In this document: piece after piece, positions 18,543 to 27,977 of the stretch | Layout of the letters: each line of letters begins with the position of its first letter | Numbering within the stretch: the stretch's first letter is position 1 | Assembly: GCA_031550085.1 (NCBI GenBank) | Contig: JAVBOY010000034.1 | Coordinates: 33,671 to 97,670 of the forward strand | DNA length: 64,000 nt | Reading direction: 5' to 3' | From: UBA4417 sp031550085 | Lineage (GTDB): Bacteria > Bacteroidota > Bacteroidia > Bacteroidales > UBA4417 | Made by a program: the position numbers and the translations under genes | Notes under the pieces: model-generated | The model's input: the letters and a program-made list of their open reading frames with translations, nothing else | Databases searched by the model: none | Told to the model about the DNA's origin: nothing

Positions 18543-20315
18543 CTACTCGTTCTCCTTACTTCTATCAATATAGCGAGTGTGGAGAAGTTCATGAGAAAGA
18601 TGGCCGCCCGGCTCGCCGAGGTATTCTTTGTAAATTGAGATAATAGACGGATTGAGGTGCGATTGGCGAATTGTACGGCTCTCGTCTTCACTGTATATTG
18701 CTTTCAGGCGTTTCGCCCGCACATCGGGGTCGTCGCTGCGGGGTTGTCCGCCGCCGCAGATACAGCCGCTCGGGCACCCCATCACTTCAATAAAATGGTA
18801 AGGCGATTTTCCTTCGGCAATTTGCTCCATCAATATTTTAGCGCCGGCCAAACCGCTGGTTACGGCTACTCGTGCTTCAAAGCCTTCGAATAGTTTGTAA
18901 TCGGGAAGTACATTTTCGAATTTCACGGTAGCTTCTTTGATTTGGTCGAGGCCAACAATGGGGGCTACATGCAATCCCTCGAAAGGTAGTTCACGTCCGG
19001 TAATAATGACATAAACCGTGCGGAGTGCGGCTTCCATCACTCCTCCGGTAACGCCGAAAATGTCGGCAGCGCCGGTCGATTGTCCCATTGGCTCGTCGAA
19101 TTTTTCATCGTCCAAATTACGGAAATCAATACTGGCTTGCTTAATCATTTGTCCTAATTCGCGGGTAGTGAGCACTGCATCGACATTATAAAGGCCGCGG
19201 TTTATCATTTCGTCGCGCGAAGCTTCAAATTTTTTCGCGGTACAGGGCATTATCGACACGGTGTACATTTTTGCCGGATCGACATTGATTTTTTCGGCAT
19301 AATAGGTTTTTGCCAAAGCACCCAACATCATATGCGGAGATTTACAGGTCGACAAGTGCGGAAGGTGTTGCGGATAGTACGATTCAATGTATTTAATCCA
19401 GCCCGGCGAGCAACTTGTAATCATTGGAAGCACTGCATCCTTTCCGGATAATACATCGATGGCCCGGTGCAGGAATTCGGTGCCTTCCTCCATAATGGTC
19501 AGGTCGGCCGACCAGTCGGTATCGAATATATCGTCGGCGCCCAAGGCGCGTATGGCGGCGGCCATTTTTCCGGTTACCGATGTTCCCACCGGATAGCCGA
19601 ATAGCTCACCCAAGGCCACGCGCACTGCCGGAGCAGGCTGCATAACCACTCTGAGTTCGGGATTGTTAAGAGCTTCCCATACTCTGGTAATGTGGTCGGT
19701 TTCTTTCAATGCGCCTACCGGACATACGACCGTGCATTGCCCGCAAAAAGTACATTTGGCATCGTTGATGGAGCGTTCCATTGCCGGCGCAATAACTTTA
19801 TCGAAACCGCGATTTTGCGCGTCGAGGATTCCGACTTCCTGAATAGTGTTACAAGCTGTAACACAACGCTGGCAAAGAATACATTTCGACAAGTCGCGCG
19901 TAATAGCAGGTGAAATGTCGAATTGCTCGCGCACGCTGCTCGTATCAAACCGATTTTCCGAGATACCTAAAGTTTCGCCTAAACGTTGCAGTTCGCACGA
20001 TTGATTACGGGTGCAACTCAGGCAATTTTTAGAATGGTCGGAAAGCATCAATTCGTATAATACTTTACGTGTTTTGAGCACTTGTTTAGAGTGGGTATGA
20101 ATGACCATTCCCTCGCGTGCTTCTGTCATACAGGCAACCTGCAGTGTCCGCGCGCCCTCTACTTCAACGGAGCAAATCCGGCACGAACCGAATTGGTGAA
20201 CTCCTTCCATATAACATAAAGAAGGGATTTTAATTCCGTTTTGCTTGGCAGTTTCGAGAATCGTGGTTCCGGGTGCGGTCGTTATTTTTTTATTATTGAT
20301 GGTTAGTTGTATCAT
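18543..20315 (-). CDS. hydA: [FeFe]-hydrogenase catalytic subunit HydA
   Basis: 590 residues. Start set at the ATG at 20315, preceded by a strong AAGGAGGT; the open frame upstream lies inside hydB. Domain order: plant-type 2Fe-2S (~1-75), His-Cys 4Fe-4S segment (HSKNCLSC.., ~95), two ferredoxin-type clusters (CILCQRCVTAC ~145, CTFCGQCTVVC ~190), then the H-cluster domain with all three motifs: TSCSPGW (~300), MPCTAKKFE (~356) and MGCPSGCICGGG (~513), plus the small-subunit C-terminus. Forms H2 in the multimeric HydABC complex (group A3-like). The maturases HydEFG are not in this window. Confidence 0.95.
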   Translation of the reverse strand: MIQLTINNKKITTAPGTTILETAKQNGIKIPSLCYMEGVHQFGSCRICSVEVEGARTLQVACMTEAREGMVIHTHSKQVLKTRKVLYELMLSDHSKNCLSCTRNQSCELQRLGETLGISENRFDTSSVREQFDISPAITRDLSKCILCQRCVTACNTIQEVGILDAQNRGFDKVIAPAMERSINDAKCTFCGQCTVVCPVGALKETDHITRVWEALNNPELRVVMQPAPAVRVALGELFGYPVGTSVTGKMAAAIRALGADDIFDTDWSADLTIMEEGTEFLHRAIDVLSGKDAVLPMITSCSPGWIKYIESYYPQHLPHLSTCKSPHMMLGALAKTYYAEKINVDPAKMYTVSIMPCTAKKFEASRDEMINRGLYNVDAVLTTRELGQMIKQASIDFRNLDDEKFDEPMGQSTGAADIFGVTGGVMEAALRTVYVIITGRELPFEGLHVAPIVGLDQIKEATVKFENVLPDYKLFEGFEARVAVTSGLAGAKILMEQIAEGKSPYHFIEVMGCPSGCICGGGQPRSDDPDVRAKRLKAIYSEDESRTIRQSHLNPSIISIYKEYLGEPGGHLSHELLHTRYIDRSKENE

Positions 20316-20319
20316 CGTC

Positions 20320-23300
20320 TTACCTCCTTTCGCAATGCAGGCATCGCATCGATTCTGCAATAGCATTAATTTTATGAAATCCTAAAACTACTTCGGCAAA
20401 CGATTGTTTCCGTACTTCGGGTGACAGCACGTCCATTTCGAATTGCGGGTGAACAACCATTTCGTCGTCGTCGTACACATTCGGAATGTCGATGGGAGCG
20501 CCTTTGTTCAGAAAGCCATTTCCACCGAGGTATAAGTCGATGGCCGAAGCTGTTTTTTTACCGTCGGCAATGGACGTGATAACGGTATCGGGGCCTCGTA
20601 CCACATCGCCGCCGGCAAACACGCCTTCCATCGTGCTCATTTGAGTTTCCGGATCTATAATGAAAGTGCCCCATTTTGTGACGCCTATTTCGTCTTTGCT
20701 GATAAAGGGCAAGTCGGCATATTGGCTCACGGCAGGAATGACATAATCGACGTCCAACACAAAGTTGGAGCCTTTTATTTCGACAGATTTCCGGCGGCCG
20801 GAGGAGTCAAATTCGCCTAATTCCATTTTCACACATTCGATACCTGTGAGTTTATTGTTTTTCCCGATAAATTTTACCGGCGCCGTCAGTTCCATGATTT
20901 CAATACCTTCTTCAATGGCTTCGCGTACTTCTTCGACATAGGCCGGCATAGCGTCCTGTGCGCGGCGGTAAACAATAATTACTCGTTCGGCGCCGATACG
21001 GAGCGCCGAGCGCGCCGAGTCAATAGCCGTGTTTCCGCCGCCAATTACGGCAACAGTTCCACTCAGTTTCATATCGTCTTTCAAATTGACATCTTTCAGG
21101 AAATTGATGCCGTGAATGACACCTTGCAAATCTTCGCCTTCAATATTTACTTTGGCCGGGTATTGTGTTCCGGTAGCCACGTAAATAGCGTCGTAGCCTT
21201 CGCGCAGGTGTTTGAAATCCAAATCGCGGCCGACTTCTTTGTTCAGGTAAATATTGACGCCGGCTTGGCGAATCAGGTCAATTTCGTGTTGCAAAATGGC
21301 TTTTGGCAAGCGGTATTCGGGAATGCCGAATGCCAGCACGCCGCCTGCTACGGGTTGCGATTCGAACACATCGACATCGTAACCGATATTTACTAAATAA
21401 TAGGCGCAAGTCAAGCCCGAAGCGCCTGCACCGATAACGGCCACACGTTTTCCTTTTTTTGCATAGGTTAGTTGCATTTTGTAAGGAAGCTCGTTTTTGA
21501 ATGCGTAGTCGGCCACAAAGCGTTTCAAATCGCGAACAGCTAAGGGTTCGTCCACACTGCCGCGACGGCATTTGCGCTCGCAGGGGCGGGTACAAATCCG
21601 GCCGCACACTGCCGGAAACGGGTTTTCCTGCATGATCAAATTGTAAGCGTCTTGGAAGCGGCCGGCGGCAATCAGCGAAATATAACCGGTAACGTAGATA
21701 TTGGCCGGACAAGTGTTTTCACAAGGCGACTTAAACAGCGCCGAGCAGACGCCTGCGCGGCAATATTTTTTATTGATATGCTCCTCGTATTCTTCGCGAA
21801 AGAAACGAATGGTCGAAAGTATCGGGTTGGGAGCTGTTTGCCCAAGCCCACACATTGCCGATTGTTGAATGGCTTCGCCGATTTCTTCCAACAATTCAAT
21901 ATCGCCGGGGTTTCCTTTGCCCAGGGTAATATTTTCCAAAATCTCCAACATTCGTTTTGTTCCCACACGGCAGGCGACACATTTTCCGCACGATTCGTCG
22001 CGGATAAAATCCATAAAGAAACGCGCCGTATCGACCATACAGGTATCTTCGTTCATCACAATTAAACCGCCGGAACCCATAATAGCGCCCATTTTGCTCA
22101 ACGATTCGTAGTCGGCCGGCACATTGAGGTTTTCTTTGGTAATGCAGCCGCCCGACGGGCCACCTATTTGCGCAGCTTTAAAATCTTTTCCGTTGGGAAT
22201 GCCGCCGCCGATATTGTAAATGATAGTACCTATTGTGGTTCCAATCGGCACTTCGACAATGCCGGTATTTACCACATCGCCGGCAAGGGCAAATACTTTC
22301 GTTCCGGGCGCTTTTTCCAAACCGAACGAGGCGTACCATTTGCCGCCGTTGCGGATTATTTTCGGGATATTGGCCAGCGTTTCCACATTGTTGATAATGG
22401 TAGGATAGCCGAACAGGCCTTTTTGGAACGGGAAAGGCGGTTTTTGCTTGGGTTCGCCGCGTTTTCCTTCGATCGAAGCCAGCAAAGCCGTTTCTTCGCC
22501 GCATACAAAAGCGCCGGCGCCAATGCGTATTTCGAGGTCGAGATTGTAATCGGTTCCGAATAAATTTTTTCCTAAAAGACCGTATTCGCGAGCCTGCTCT
22601 ATCGCCGCTTTCAAGCGTTCGATAGCAATCGGGTATTCGGCGCGTATGTAAACATATCCTTGCTGCGCGCCAATGGCGTAGGCCGACAAAATCATTCCTT
22701 CGATCAGGCAGTGCGGGTCGCCTTCGATAACACTGCGATCCATAAATGCGCCCGGGTCGCCTTCGTCGGCATTGCAAACCATATATTTAATGTCGCTTTT
22801 TTGCGAAAATCCTGCGCGAAATTTGGTGCCGGTTGGGAAGCCTGCGCCACCGCGTCCGCGAAGGCCGGAAAATTCTACTTCTTTCACCACCTCTTCCTGT
22901 GTCATTCCAGTAATGGCTTTGGCAGCTGCAAAATAACCGTCGTGAGCAATGTAGTCTTTAATGTTGGCGTAATCAATAATACCGCATAAATCCAAAACGA
23001 TTTTTACTTGCGCTTTGAAAAATTCGATATCGTCAATCTTCGGGATATATTTTAGCAATGTTTTATCGTAGAAAGTATATTCTTCGATCGGTTTATGATT
23101 TACCAAATGGCTTTGAACAATCTCTTTAGCTTTTTCGGGGTCAAGTTTCGTGTAAAAAGTCCGGTCGGGCAGCACCATCATTACCGGCCCTAAGGCGCAA
23201 ATGCCCATACAGCCGGTTTGGTAAACTTGCACGTCTTTTTCAATACCTTGTTCTTTCAGCTCTTGGTTGATAGCGCTTTCTATTGCAGCACAGTTGGACG

Positions 23301-23415
23301 ATACGCAGCCCGTGCCGCCGCAAACTAAAATCTGGTATTTATATTTTTTCTGGTTTTTAAGAAACTCTTTCTTGATTTCTTCAAGTTGAGCAATGGTTTT
23401 AATTTCGTAATTCAT
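20320..23415 (-). CDS. hydB: HydB (NuoF-like) fused to a GltD-like FAD/NADPH module
   Basis: 1031 residues against ~600 for ordinary HydB. Residues ~28-75: thioredoxin-like 2Fe-2S cysteines (C32, C37, C69, C73). ~150-540: NuoF domain with FMN/NAD(P)H motifs GLRGRGGAGF (184) and GAFVCGEETAL (301), and 4Fe-4S ligands C476, C479, C482, C522. From ~565 the usual ferredoxin tail is replaced by a GltD-like module: cysteines C565/C569, C604, C608, C612 and C616, FAD motif GAGASGLTCAYYL (662), NAD(P)H motif GGGNTAIDSAR (792), and AGGDVVRGPDTV near the end. It would bring two flavin sites to the hydrogenase. An AGGAGGG lies before the ATG; the stop is four bases from hydA. Confidence 0.9.
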   Translation of the reverse strand: MNYEIKTIAQLEEIKKEFLKNQKKYKYQILVCGGTGCVSSNCAAIESAINQELKEQGIEKDVQVYQTGCMGICALGPVMMVLPDRTFYTKLDPEKAKEIVQSHLVNHKPIEEYTFYDKTLLKYIPKIDDIEFFKAQVKIVLDLCGIIDYANIKDYIAHDGYFAAAKAITGMTQEEVVKEVEFSGLRGRGGAGFPTGTKFRAGFSQKSDIKYMVCNADEGDPGAFMDRSVIEGDPHCLIEGMILSAYAIGAQQGYVYIRAEYPIAIERLKAAIEQAREYGLLGKNLFGTDYNLDLEIRIGAGAFVCGEETALLASIEGKRGEPKQKPPFPFQKGLFGYPTIINNVETLANIPKIIRNGGKWYASFGLEKAPGTKVFALAGDVVNTGIVEVPIGTTIGTIIYNIGGGIPNGKDFKAAQIGGPSGGCITKENLNVPADYESLSKMGAIMGSGGLIVMNEDTCMVDTARFFMDFIRDESCGKCVACRVGTKRMLEILENITLGKGNPGDIELLEEIGEAIQQSAMCGLGQTAPNPILSTIRFFREEYEEHINKKYCRAGVCSALFKSPCENTCPANIYVTGYISLIAAGRFQDAYNLIMQENPFPAVCGRICTRPCERKCRRGSVDEPLAVRDLKRFVADYAFKNELPYKMQLTYAKKGKRVAVIGAGASGLTCAYYLVNIGYDVDVFESQPVAGGVLAFGIPEYRLPKAILQHEIDLIRQAGVNIYLNKEVGRDLDFKHLREGYDAIYVATGTQYPAKVNIEGEDLQGVIHGINFLKDVNLKDDMKLSGTVAVIGGGNTAIDSARSALRIGAERVIIVYRRAQDAMPAYVEEVREAIEEGIEIMELTAPVKFIGKNNKLTGIECVKMELGEFDSSGRRKSVEIKGSNFVLDVDYVIPAVSQYADLPFISKDEIGVTKWGTFIIDPETQMSTMEGVFAGGDVVRGPDTVITSIADGKKTASAIDLYLGGNGFLNKGAPIDIPNVYDDDEMVVHPQFEMDVLSPEVRKQSFAEVVLGFHKINAIAESMRCLHCERR

Positions 23416-23427
23416 AATAAAACCCTC

Positions 23428-23925
23428 CTAATATTTCGACAGAATCGATTCTAATTTGTTAGGATTTACAGCTTTGTACACCGTATTGTCCACCATCATA
23501 GCGGGCGCCAATCCGCAGGCGCCAATACAGCGAGCTTTACAGAGAGTGAATTTGCCATCTTCGGTGGTTTCGTCGACATCAATGTGAAGATGTTTTTGAA
23601 TGCCTTCGATCAGTTTTTTACCGCCGCGCACATAGCAGGCAGTACCCATACACACCATAATAGTATGCTTTCCTTTAGGTTTGGTCGAGAAAAACGAATA
23701 AAAAGAAACAACTCCCGCAACTACCGATACGGGGATGTTCATTTTGTCGGCAATAAATTTTTGAATTTCGTATGGCAGAAAGCCATAAATACCTTGAGTG
23801 GCATGCAGCACCATAATCAAATTGCTCGGATTTGCTTCGTATTTGGCAATGACCGCTTCAATTTGCTGTAGTTTTTGCAGATGATCTTCGGGTATCTTGT
23901 ATGTTACGTGCTTCGAATCGTTCAT
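23428..23925 (-). CDS. hydC: HydC (NuoE-like 2Fe-2S subunit)
   Basis: 165 residues with the thioredoxin-like 2Fe-2S fold of NuoE: ligands in CMGTACYVRGG (~92-97) and CKARCIGACGLAPAMMVD (~133-150). In HydABC complexes this subunit joins HydB in electron transfer. First gene of the leftward operon: a perfect Bacteroidota promoter lies upstream, but unlike hydB and hydA it has no Shine-Dalgarno sequence. The gap to hydB is 12 bases. Confidence 0.93.
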   Translation of the reverse strand: MNDSKHVTYKIPEDHLQKLQQIEAVIAKYEANPSNLIMVLHATQGIYGFLPYEIQKFIADKMNIPVSVVAGVVSFYSFFSTKPKGKHTIMVCMGTACYVRGGKKLIEGIQKHLHIDVDETTEDGKFTLCKARCIGACGLAPAMMVDNTVYKAVNPNKLESILSKY

Positions 23926-23997
23926 ATATTTATTTTTAAATGATAAATACAGAGAAGATATATTTTAATATAAAATTTTTACATAAAAAGTTGATCT

Positions 23998-24028
23998 CAA
24001 AGTTAACGTTTTTTTTAGAAAAAACAAA
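23998..24028 (-). promoter_or_regulatory. promoter of the hydCBA operon
   Basis: On the minus strand: TTTG (plus-strand CAAA at 24025-24028), 19 bases, TAACTTTG (plus-strand CAAAGTTA at 23998-24005). This matches the Bacteroidota primary-sigma consensus TTTG-N19-TAnnTTTG. It lies ~72 bases before the hydC start in the divergent region. A TAAATTTG at 24038-24045 on the plus strand could be the -7 element for the opposite operon. Confidence 0.7.
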
Positions 24029-24066
24029 ATGTTTTTGTAAATTTGTGCAAATTGGTGCGTAAAAAA

Positions 24067-24074
24067 AAGGAGGT
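24067..24074 (+). promoter_or_regulatory. strong Shine-Dalgarno site
   Basis: AAGGAGGT ending five bases before the ATG of the phosphatase gene. Canonical Shine-Dalgarno sequences are rare in Bacteroidota. Similar ones precede hydB (AGGAGGG) and hydA (AAGGAGGT), setting this locus apart from the rest of the window. Confidence 0.7.
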
Positions 24075-24079
24075 ATTTT

Positions 24080-25312
24080 ATGAACGATTCTCACGTTCAA
24101 GAACAGGCTCCGGACGCTGAAAAGCGGAAATATCACACAGAAGTGGGGCATTTTCAAATTAACCACGAGGGAGAGAGAATATGTGGCGACGTATTTCTGT
24201 CGAAACGAATTCCTGAAGAAAACCGTGTATTATGTGTGCTGTCAGACGGTGTTGGACACGGCGTTCAGGCCAATGTATTGGCTACGCTTATGGCTACCAT
24301 TTCGCTCCATTTTTCGATGGAACACAAAGATGCCAACGCGCTTGCCGAAATCATTATGAAAGCGCTGCCGGTGTACAGCCAGAAAAAAATAAGCTACGCA
24401 ACCTGTACCGTTATCGATATTTCGATTGAGACCAATACCGTTTCTATTTTGGAATACGACAATCCGCAAACATTGATTTTACGGGGGAACAAGATTTATG
24501 AACCGGAGTGGACACTCATCGAACACAATGGAGGCGCCGCAGGTAAACGGGTTATGGATTTGAAAAAATGTGCTTTTGTTCCGCAGAAAGAAGACCGCAT
24601 TGTTTTTTGCTCCGATGGAATTACGCAATCGGGCTTGGGCAAAGGAATGGCAATGGGCTGGGGACGGAATAATGTGGTGAAATTTATTCGCGAAATCGTA
24701 GAAGCAATGCCGGGCATTTCGGCAGCCGACCTTGCCGAAAGAGTAGTGAAACACGCTGCCGCCAACGATTTATATACACCCAAAGACGACCTTACGTGCG
24801 GCGTAGTTTATTTCCGGCAGCCGCGAAAGGCGATATTGTGTACCGGCCCGCCTTTCAACGCTGAAAAAGACAATGAATTTGCGAATATTCTAAAAAAATT
24901 TGACGGAATAAAAATTATAAGCGGAGCCACTACCGCCGGAATTATTGCACGAGAGCTGAAACAAACCGTTACCGACGAAGAGCGGATAGACCTTAGCCTG
25001 CCGCCAAGCTCGAAAATGGACGGTATCGACCTTGTTACCGAAGGCGTGTTGACGCTTGGTAAAGTGATCCATTTATTGGACAATATCAACCTGAACACCA
25101 CTATACAATTGGGAAAAGGCCCTGCCGACCGGCTCTGCAAATTGTTACTGGACACCGACGAGATATTTGTTTTGGTAGGTACAAAAATCAACGAAGACCA
25201 CCACGACCCTACCCTGCCGGTCGAAATAGAAATTCGCAAACACCTCATTCAGCGACTGACCAAAGTACTGGCCGAAAAATTCATGAAAGTAGTTAAAATT
25301 ACATATGCCTAA
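24080..25312 (+). CDS. SpoIIE-type PP2C serine phosphatase of the hydrogenase locus
   Basis: 410 residues. Residues ~15-230 are a PP2C/SpoIIE phosphatase domain with the metal-binding acidic motifs CGDVF (~36), LSDGVGHG (~54) and FCSDGITQSG (~176). The C-terminal ~180 residues (RKAILCTGPPFN onward) form a second domain I cannot name. Cytoplasmic. It is transcribed away from hydCBA and its stop is two bases from the sensory hydrogenase start, a pairing known for group C [FeFe]-hydrogenases, where it is thought to belong to an H2-responsive signalling pathway. Its phosphoprotein substrate is unknown. Confidence 0.85.
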   Translation: MNDSHVQEQAPDAEKRKYHTEVGHFQINHEGERICGDVFLSKRIPEENRVLCVLSDGVGHGVQANVLATLMATISLHFSMEHKDANALAEIIMKALPVYSQKKISYATCTVIDISIETNTVSILEYDNPQTLILRGNKIYEPEWTLIEHNGGAAGKRVMDLKKCAFVPQKEDRIVFCSDGITQSGLGKGMAMGWGRNNVVKFIREIVEAMPGISAADLAERVVKHAAANDLYTPKDDLTCGVVYFRQPRKAILCTGPPFNAEKDNEFANILKKFDGIKIISGATTAGIIARELKQTVTDEERIDLSLPPSSKMDGIDLVTEGVLTLGKVIHLLDNINLNTTIQLGKGPADRLCKLLLDTDEIFVLVGTKINEDHHDPTLPVEIEIRKHLIQRLTKVLAEKFMKVVKITYA

Positions 25313-25314
25313 GG

Positions 25315-27165
25315 ATGTCGAAAAATATAATACAATTAGAAAAAAGTAAATGCAAAGCGTGCTATTCCTGTGCCAGGACTTGCCCCGTAAAAGCCATTCA
25401 CGTACACACCAACAGCGTATTTCCTCACATCGAAGAAAGTAAATGTATTCTGTGCGGCGCCTGCATCGACACGTGTGCCTACGACGCCATTACTTATTTC
25501 GACTCTAAAGAAAATGTGAAACAGTTGTTGAATGCCAAAGAAAAAGTAGTGGCAATATGCGCGCCTTCCATTGCCGGCGAATTCGACGATATTACCGATT
25601 ACCGTAAATTTGTAAAAATGATTCGCCTGCTTGGTTTTTCGTATGTAACCGAAATGGCCTTTGGTGTAGATATTATTGCCGAAAAATACCGCCAACTTAC
25701 CCACGACGAGTTCAACGGGAAATATTATATAACAAGTTGCTGCCCTTCGATTGTAGCATTGATCGAAAAAAAATATCCCGAACTTATCGGAAACTTGGTG
25801 CCCTATGTTTCGCCCATTGCCGCCTGCGCTGTTGTTGCCCGAAAATTATATGGCAGCGATTTGAAAGTGGTAAATATAACGCCTTGCGTGGCCGTAAAAA
25901 AAGAAACCGGACGGTATACCGGTTTGGCAAAAATAGATGAAGCGTTGACATTTCAAGAATTGCGGGAACTGTTCGACGAATTTAAAATCACAGAAACTTT
26001 TAGCGAGTACTCCGACTTCGATGAGCCCTTGGGATACAAAGGAAGTATGTACCCTATTTCGCGAGGTTTTTTGGAAGCAGCCAATTTAGATACCGGCCTG
26101 TTGAAAGAAGATACAATTACCGTAGAAGGAAAAAGTTCGGTGCTCGCCATCAAACAATTTTGGGAATACTATAATGCTATCAAGCAAAATTTCAATATTT
26201 TCTACTGCGAAGGCTGTATTATGGGACCCGGCACATCGCGGGGCGGCGAGAAATACAAACGCTATGCATTAGTCAAAGATTATTTTGGCCGCCGGTTGGC
26301 CAACTTCGATGTCGAAAAATGGAAAGGACAAATGGATGTTCATTCGCATTACGAAGAATTAAATGCCGTATTCTGCGCAAAAAAACAGGAGCTGCCGCCG
26401 CCCGACGAATTTGAAATAAAAATAGCGCTCAACCGTATTACCAAACGCAACAACAACAAGGAAGTCAATTGCGGCGCCTGCGGATTCGCAACGTGCAAAG
26501 AGCTGGCTTGGGCTATTGCGCAGAATACGGTAGTTCCCGAAATGTGCGTAACGAGTGCGCAAATCGACAACCTCGAAACATCGCACGCCACAAAAAAAAC
26601 GATCGAAGAGCTGGAAATGGTAAAAAACGAATTGAAAATAACCCAAACAACACTTGACGAAACCAAAGATATGCTTTATGCTAAAAATGAAGCGCTATCT
26701 ATTTTCGTAAAAGGATTGAGCGCCGGCGTTGTTTTTTACGACGAAAATTTGAAAATCGTAGAATCGAACCTTGCATTTATCGAAATTTTGGGCGAAGATG
26801 CAAAAGAAATACACGATGTCATTCCCGGCCTCATTGGCGCCGACCTCAAAACCTTGTTGCCTCCGGCACTTATTGCCCAAATCCAATTTACTTTAAACCA
26901 CGACGAAACACAAATCAGCAAAGATGTGGAGATTGACGACAAATGGGTCAATGTATCTATTTTCCAGTTGATTCAGAAAAAATTAGTCGGCGCCGTATTT
27001 CGTAATTTACACTCCAAAGAAGAACGCCCCGAAGAAATTATTCACCGCGTAACCGAAGTGATTGAAGAAAATTTGCGGCAAGTGCAACAAATCGGATTCA
27101 TCCTCGGCGAAGGCGCCGCCAAAACCGAAAAAATGCTCAATTCCATCATAAAATCGTATGAATAA
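25315..27165 (+). CDS. sensory PAS-[FeFe]-hydrogenase (HydS-like, group C)
   Basis: 616 residues. N-terminal 2x4Fe-4S (CKACYSCARTC ~13, CILCGACIDTC ~43), an H-cluster-type domain (~75-350) with altered motifs TSCCPS (~139, no Trp), TPCVAVKKE (~189) and FYCEGCIMGPG (~296), then a 4Fe-4S segment with NCGACGFATC and a fourth Cys (~385-412), a coiled coil (~415-455) and a PAS domain (~460-570). The H-cluster cysteines are kept while proton-path residues differ, as known for sensory group C enzymes. Probably senses H2 or redox state and signals through the adjacent phosphatase to tune hydCBA. Confidence 0.87.
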   Translation: MSKNIIQLEKSKCKACYSCARTCPVKAIHVHTNSVFPHIEESKCILCGACIDTCAYDAITYFDSKENVKQLLNAKEKVVAICAPSIAGEFDDITDYRKFVKMIRLLGFSYVTEMAFGVDIIAEKYRQLTHDEFNGKYYITSCCPSIVALIEKKYPELIGNLVPYVSPIAACAVVARKLYGSDLKVVNITPCVAVKKETGRYTGLAKIDEALTFQELRELFDEFKITETFSEYSDFDEPLGYKGSMYPISRGFLEAANLDTGLLKEDTITVEGKSSVLAIKQFWEYYNAIKQNFNIFYCEGCIMGPGTSRGGEKYKRYALVKDYFGRRLANFDVEKWKGQMDVHSHYEELNAVFCAKKQELPPPDEFEIKIALNRITKRNNNKEVNCGACGFATCKELAWAIAQNTVVPEMCVTSAQIDNLETSHATKKTIEELEMVKNELKITQTTLDETKDMLYAKNEALSIFVKGLSAGVVFYDENLKIVESNLAFIEILGEDAKEIHDVIPGLIGADLKTLLPPALIAQIQFTLNHDETQISKDVEIDDKWVNVSIFQLIQKKLVGAVFRNLHSKEERPEEIIHRVTEVIEENLRQVQQIGFILGEGAAKTEKMLNSIIKSYE

Positions 27166-27350
27166 CGGATGCAAGAATAAAAATTAAAGAACAAAGAGAA
27201 AAGACGGTTTAACTGAAATAACATAGCAAAACAACACTTAACAACACTAATGACCAAACACTTATCTCAATTTCTCCTAAAATTGCCGTTGTTCCAGTTG
27301 CTTTTTTTTATCTTTGCAGTCAATATCAAAATACCCTAATTATTTTTTAT

Positions 27351-27947
27351 ATGAAAAAAACCTGGATCATTATCGGAGTCATCGTACTTCTTGTGATTAT
27401 TCTGTTTTCATGGGGGAAAGGCCAATACAACGGATTGGTAAAAAGTGAAGAATCGGTTAAAAACTCCTGGGCGGATGTTCAAGGGGCTTACCAACGTCGC
27501 TTGGATCTGATTCCCAACTTGGTAAACACCGTCAAAGGATATGCCACACATGAACAGGAAACGTTTGTAAAGGTAGTGGAAGAACGCGCCAATGCAACTA
27601 GGCCTCAAATCAACCTGAATGCCGACCAATTAACCGAAGAAAATCTGGCTCAATTTCAAAAAACACAAGACGGATTGCAATCGGCTTTGTCCCGTCTTTT
27701 GGTTACGGTTGAGCAATATCCGGATTTAAAAGCCAACCAGAATTTCTTGCAATTGCAAGCTCAATTGGAAGGCACTGAAAACCGCATCAACGTCGAACGC
27801 CGCAATTTCAACGCCAAAGTGCAGGAATACAACTCGAATATGCGCCGTTTCCCGACCAATATTTTTGCCGGTTTATTCGGATTTAAACAAAAACCGTATT
27901 TCCAAGCATCGGAAGCTGCTCAAGAAGCTCCAAGCGTAAACTTTTAA
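27351..27947 (+). CDS. LemA family protein
   Basis: 198 residues. N-terminal membrane helix (~4-21) followed by the LemA four-helix bundle with signatures YNGLV (~26), WADVQGAYQRRLDLIPNLVNTVKGYA (~40-65) and NRINVERRNFNAKVQEYN (~143). The protein is anchored with a short outside tail; its function is unsettled in bacteria. A TATCTTTG -7-like element lies at 27309-27316 without a well spaced -33 box. Confidence 0.93.
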   Translation: MKKTWIIIGVIVLLVIILFSWGKGQYNGLVKSEESVKNSWADVQGAYQRRLDLIPNLVNTVKGYATHEQETFVKVVEERANATRPQINLNADQLTEENLAQFQKTQDGLQSALSRLLVTVEQYPDLKANQNFLQLQAQLEGTENRINVERRNFNAKVQEYNSNMRRFPTNIFAGLFGFKQKPYFQASEAAQEAPSVNF

Positions 27948-27977
27948 TTCACAAATCTCATTTAGAAAAACCATCTC

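Noticed and set aside
23915..24100. Shared N-terminus MNDS-HV of hydC and the divergent phosphatase
   Set aside because: Only ~11 bases agree; beyond them the sequences are unrelated, so chance or local palindromy is enough to explain it.
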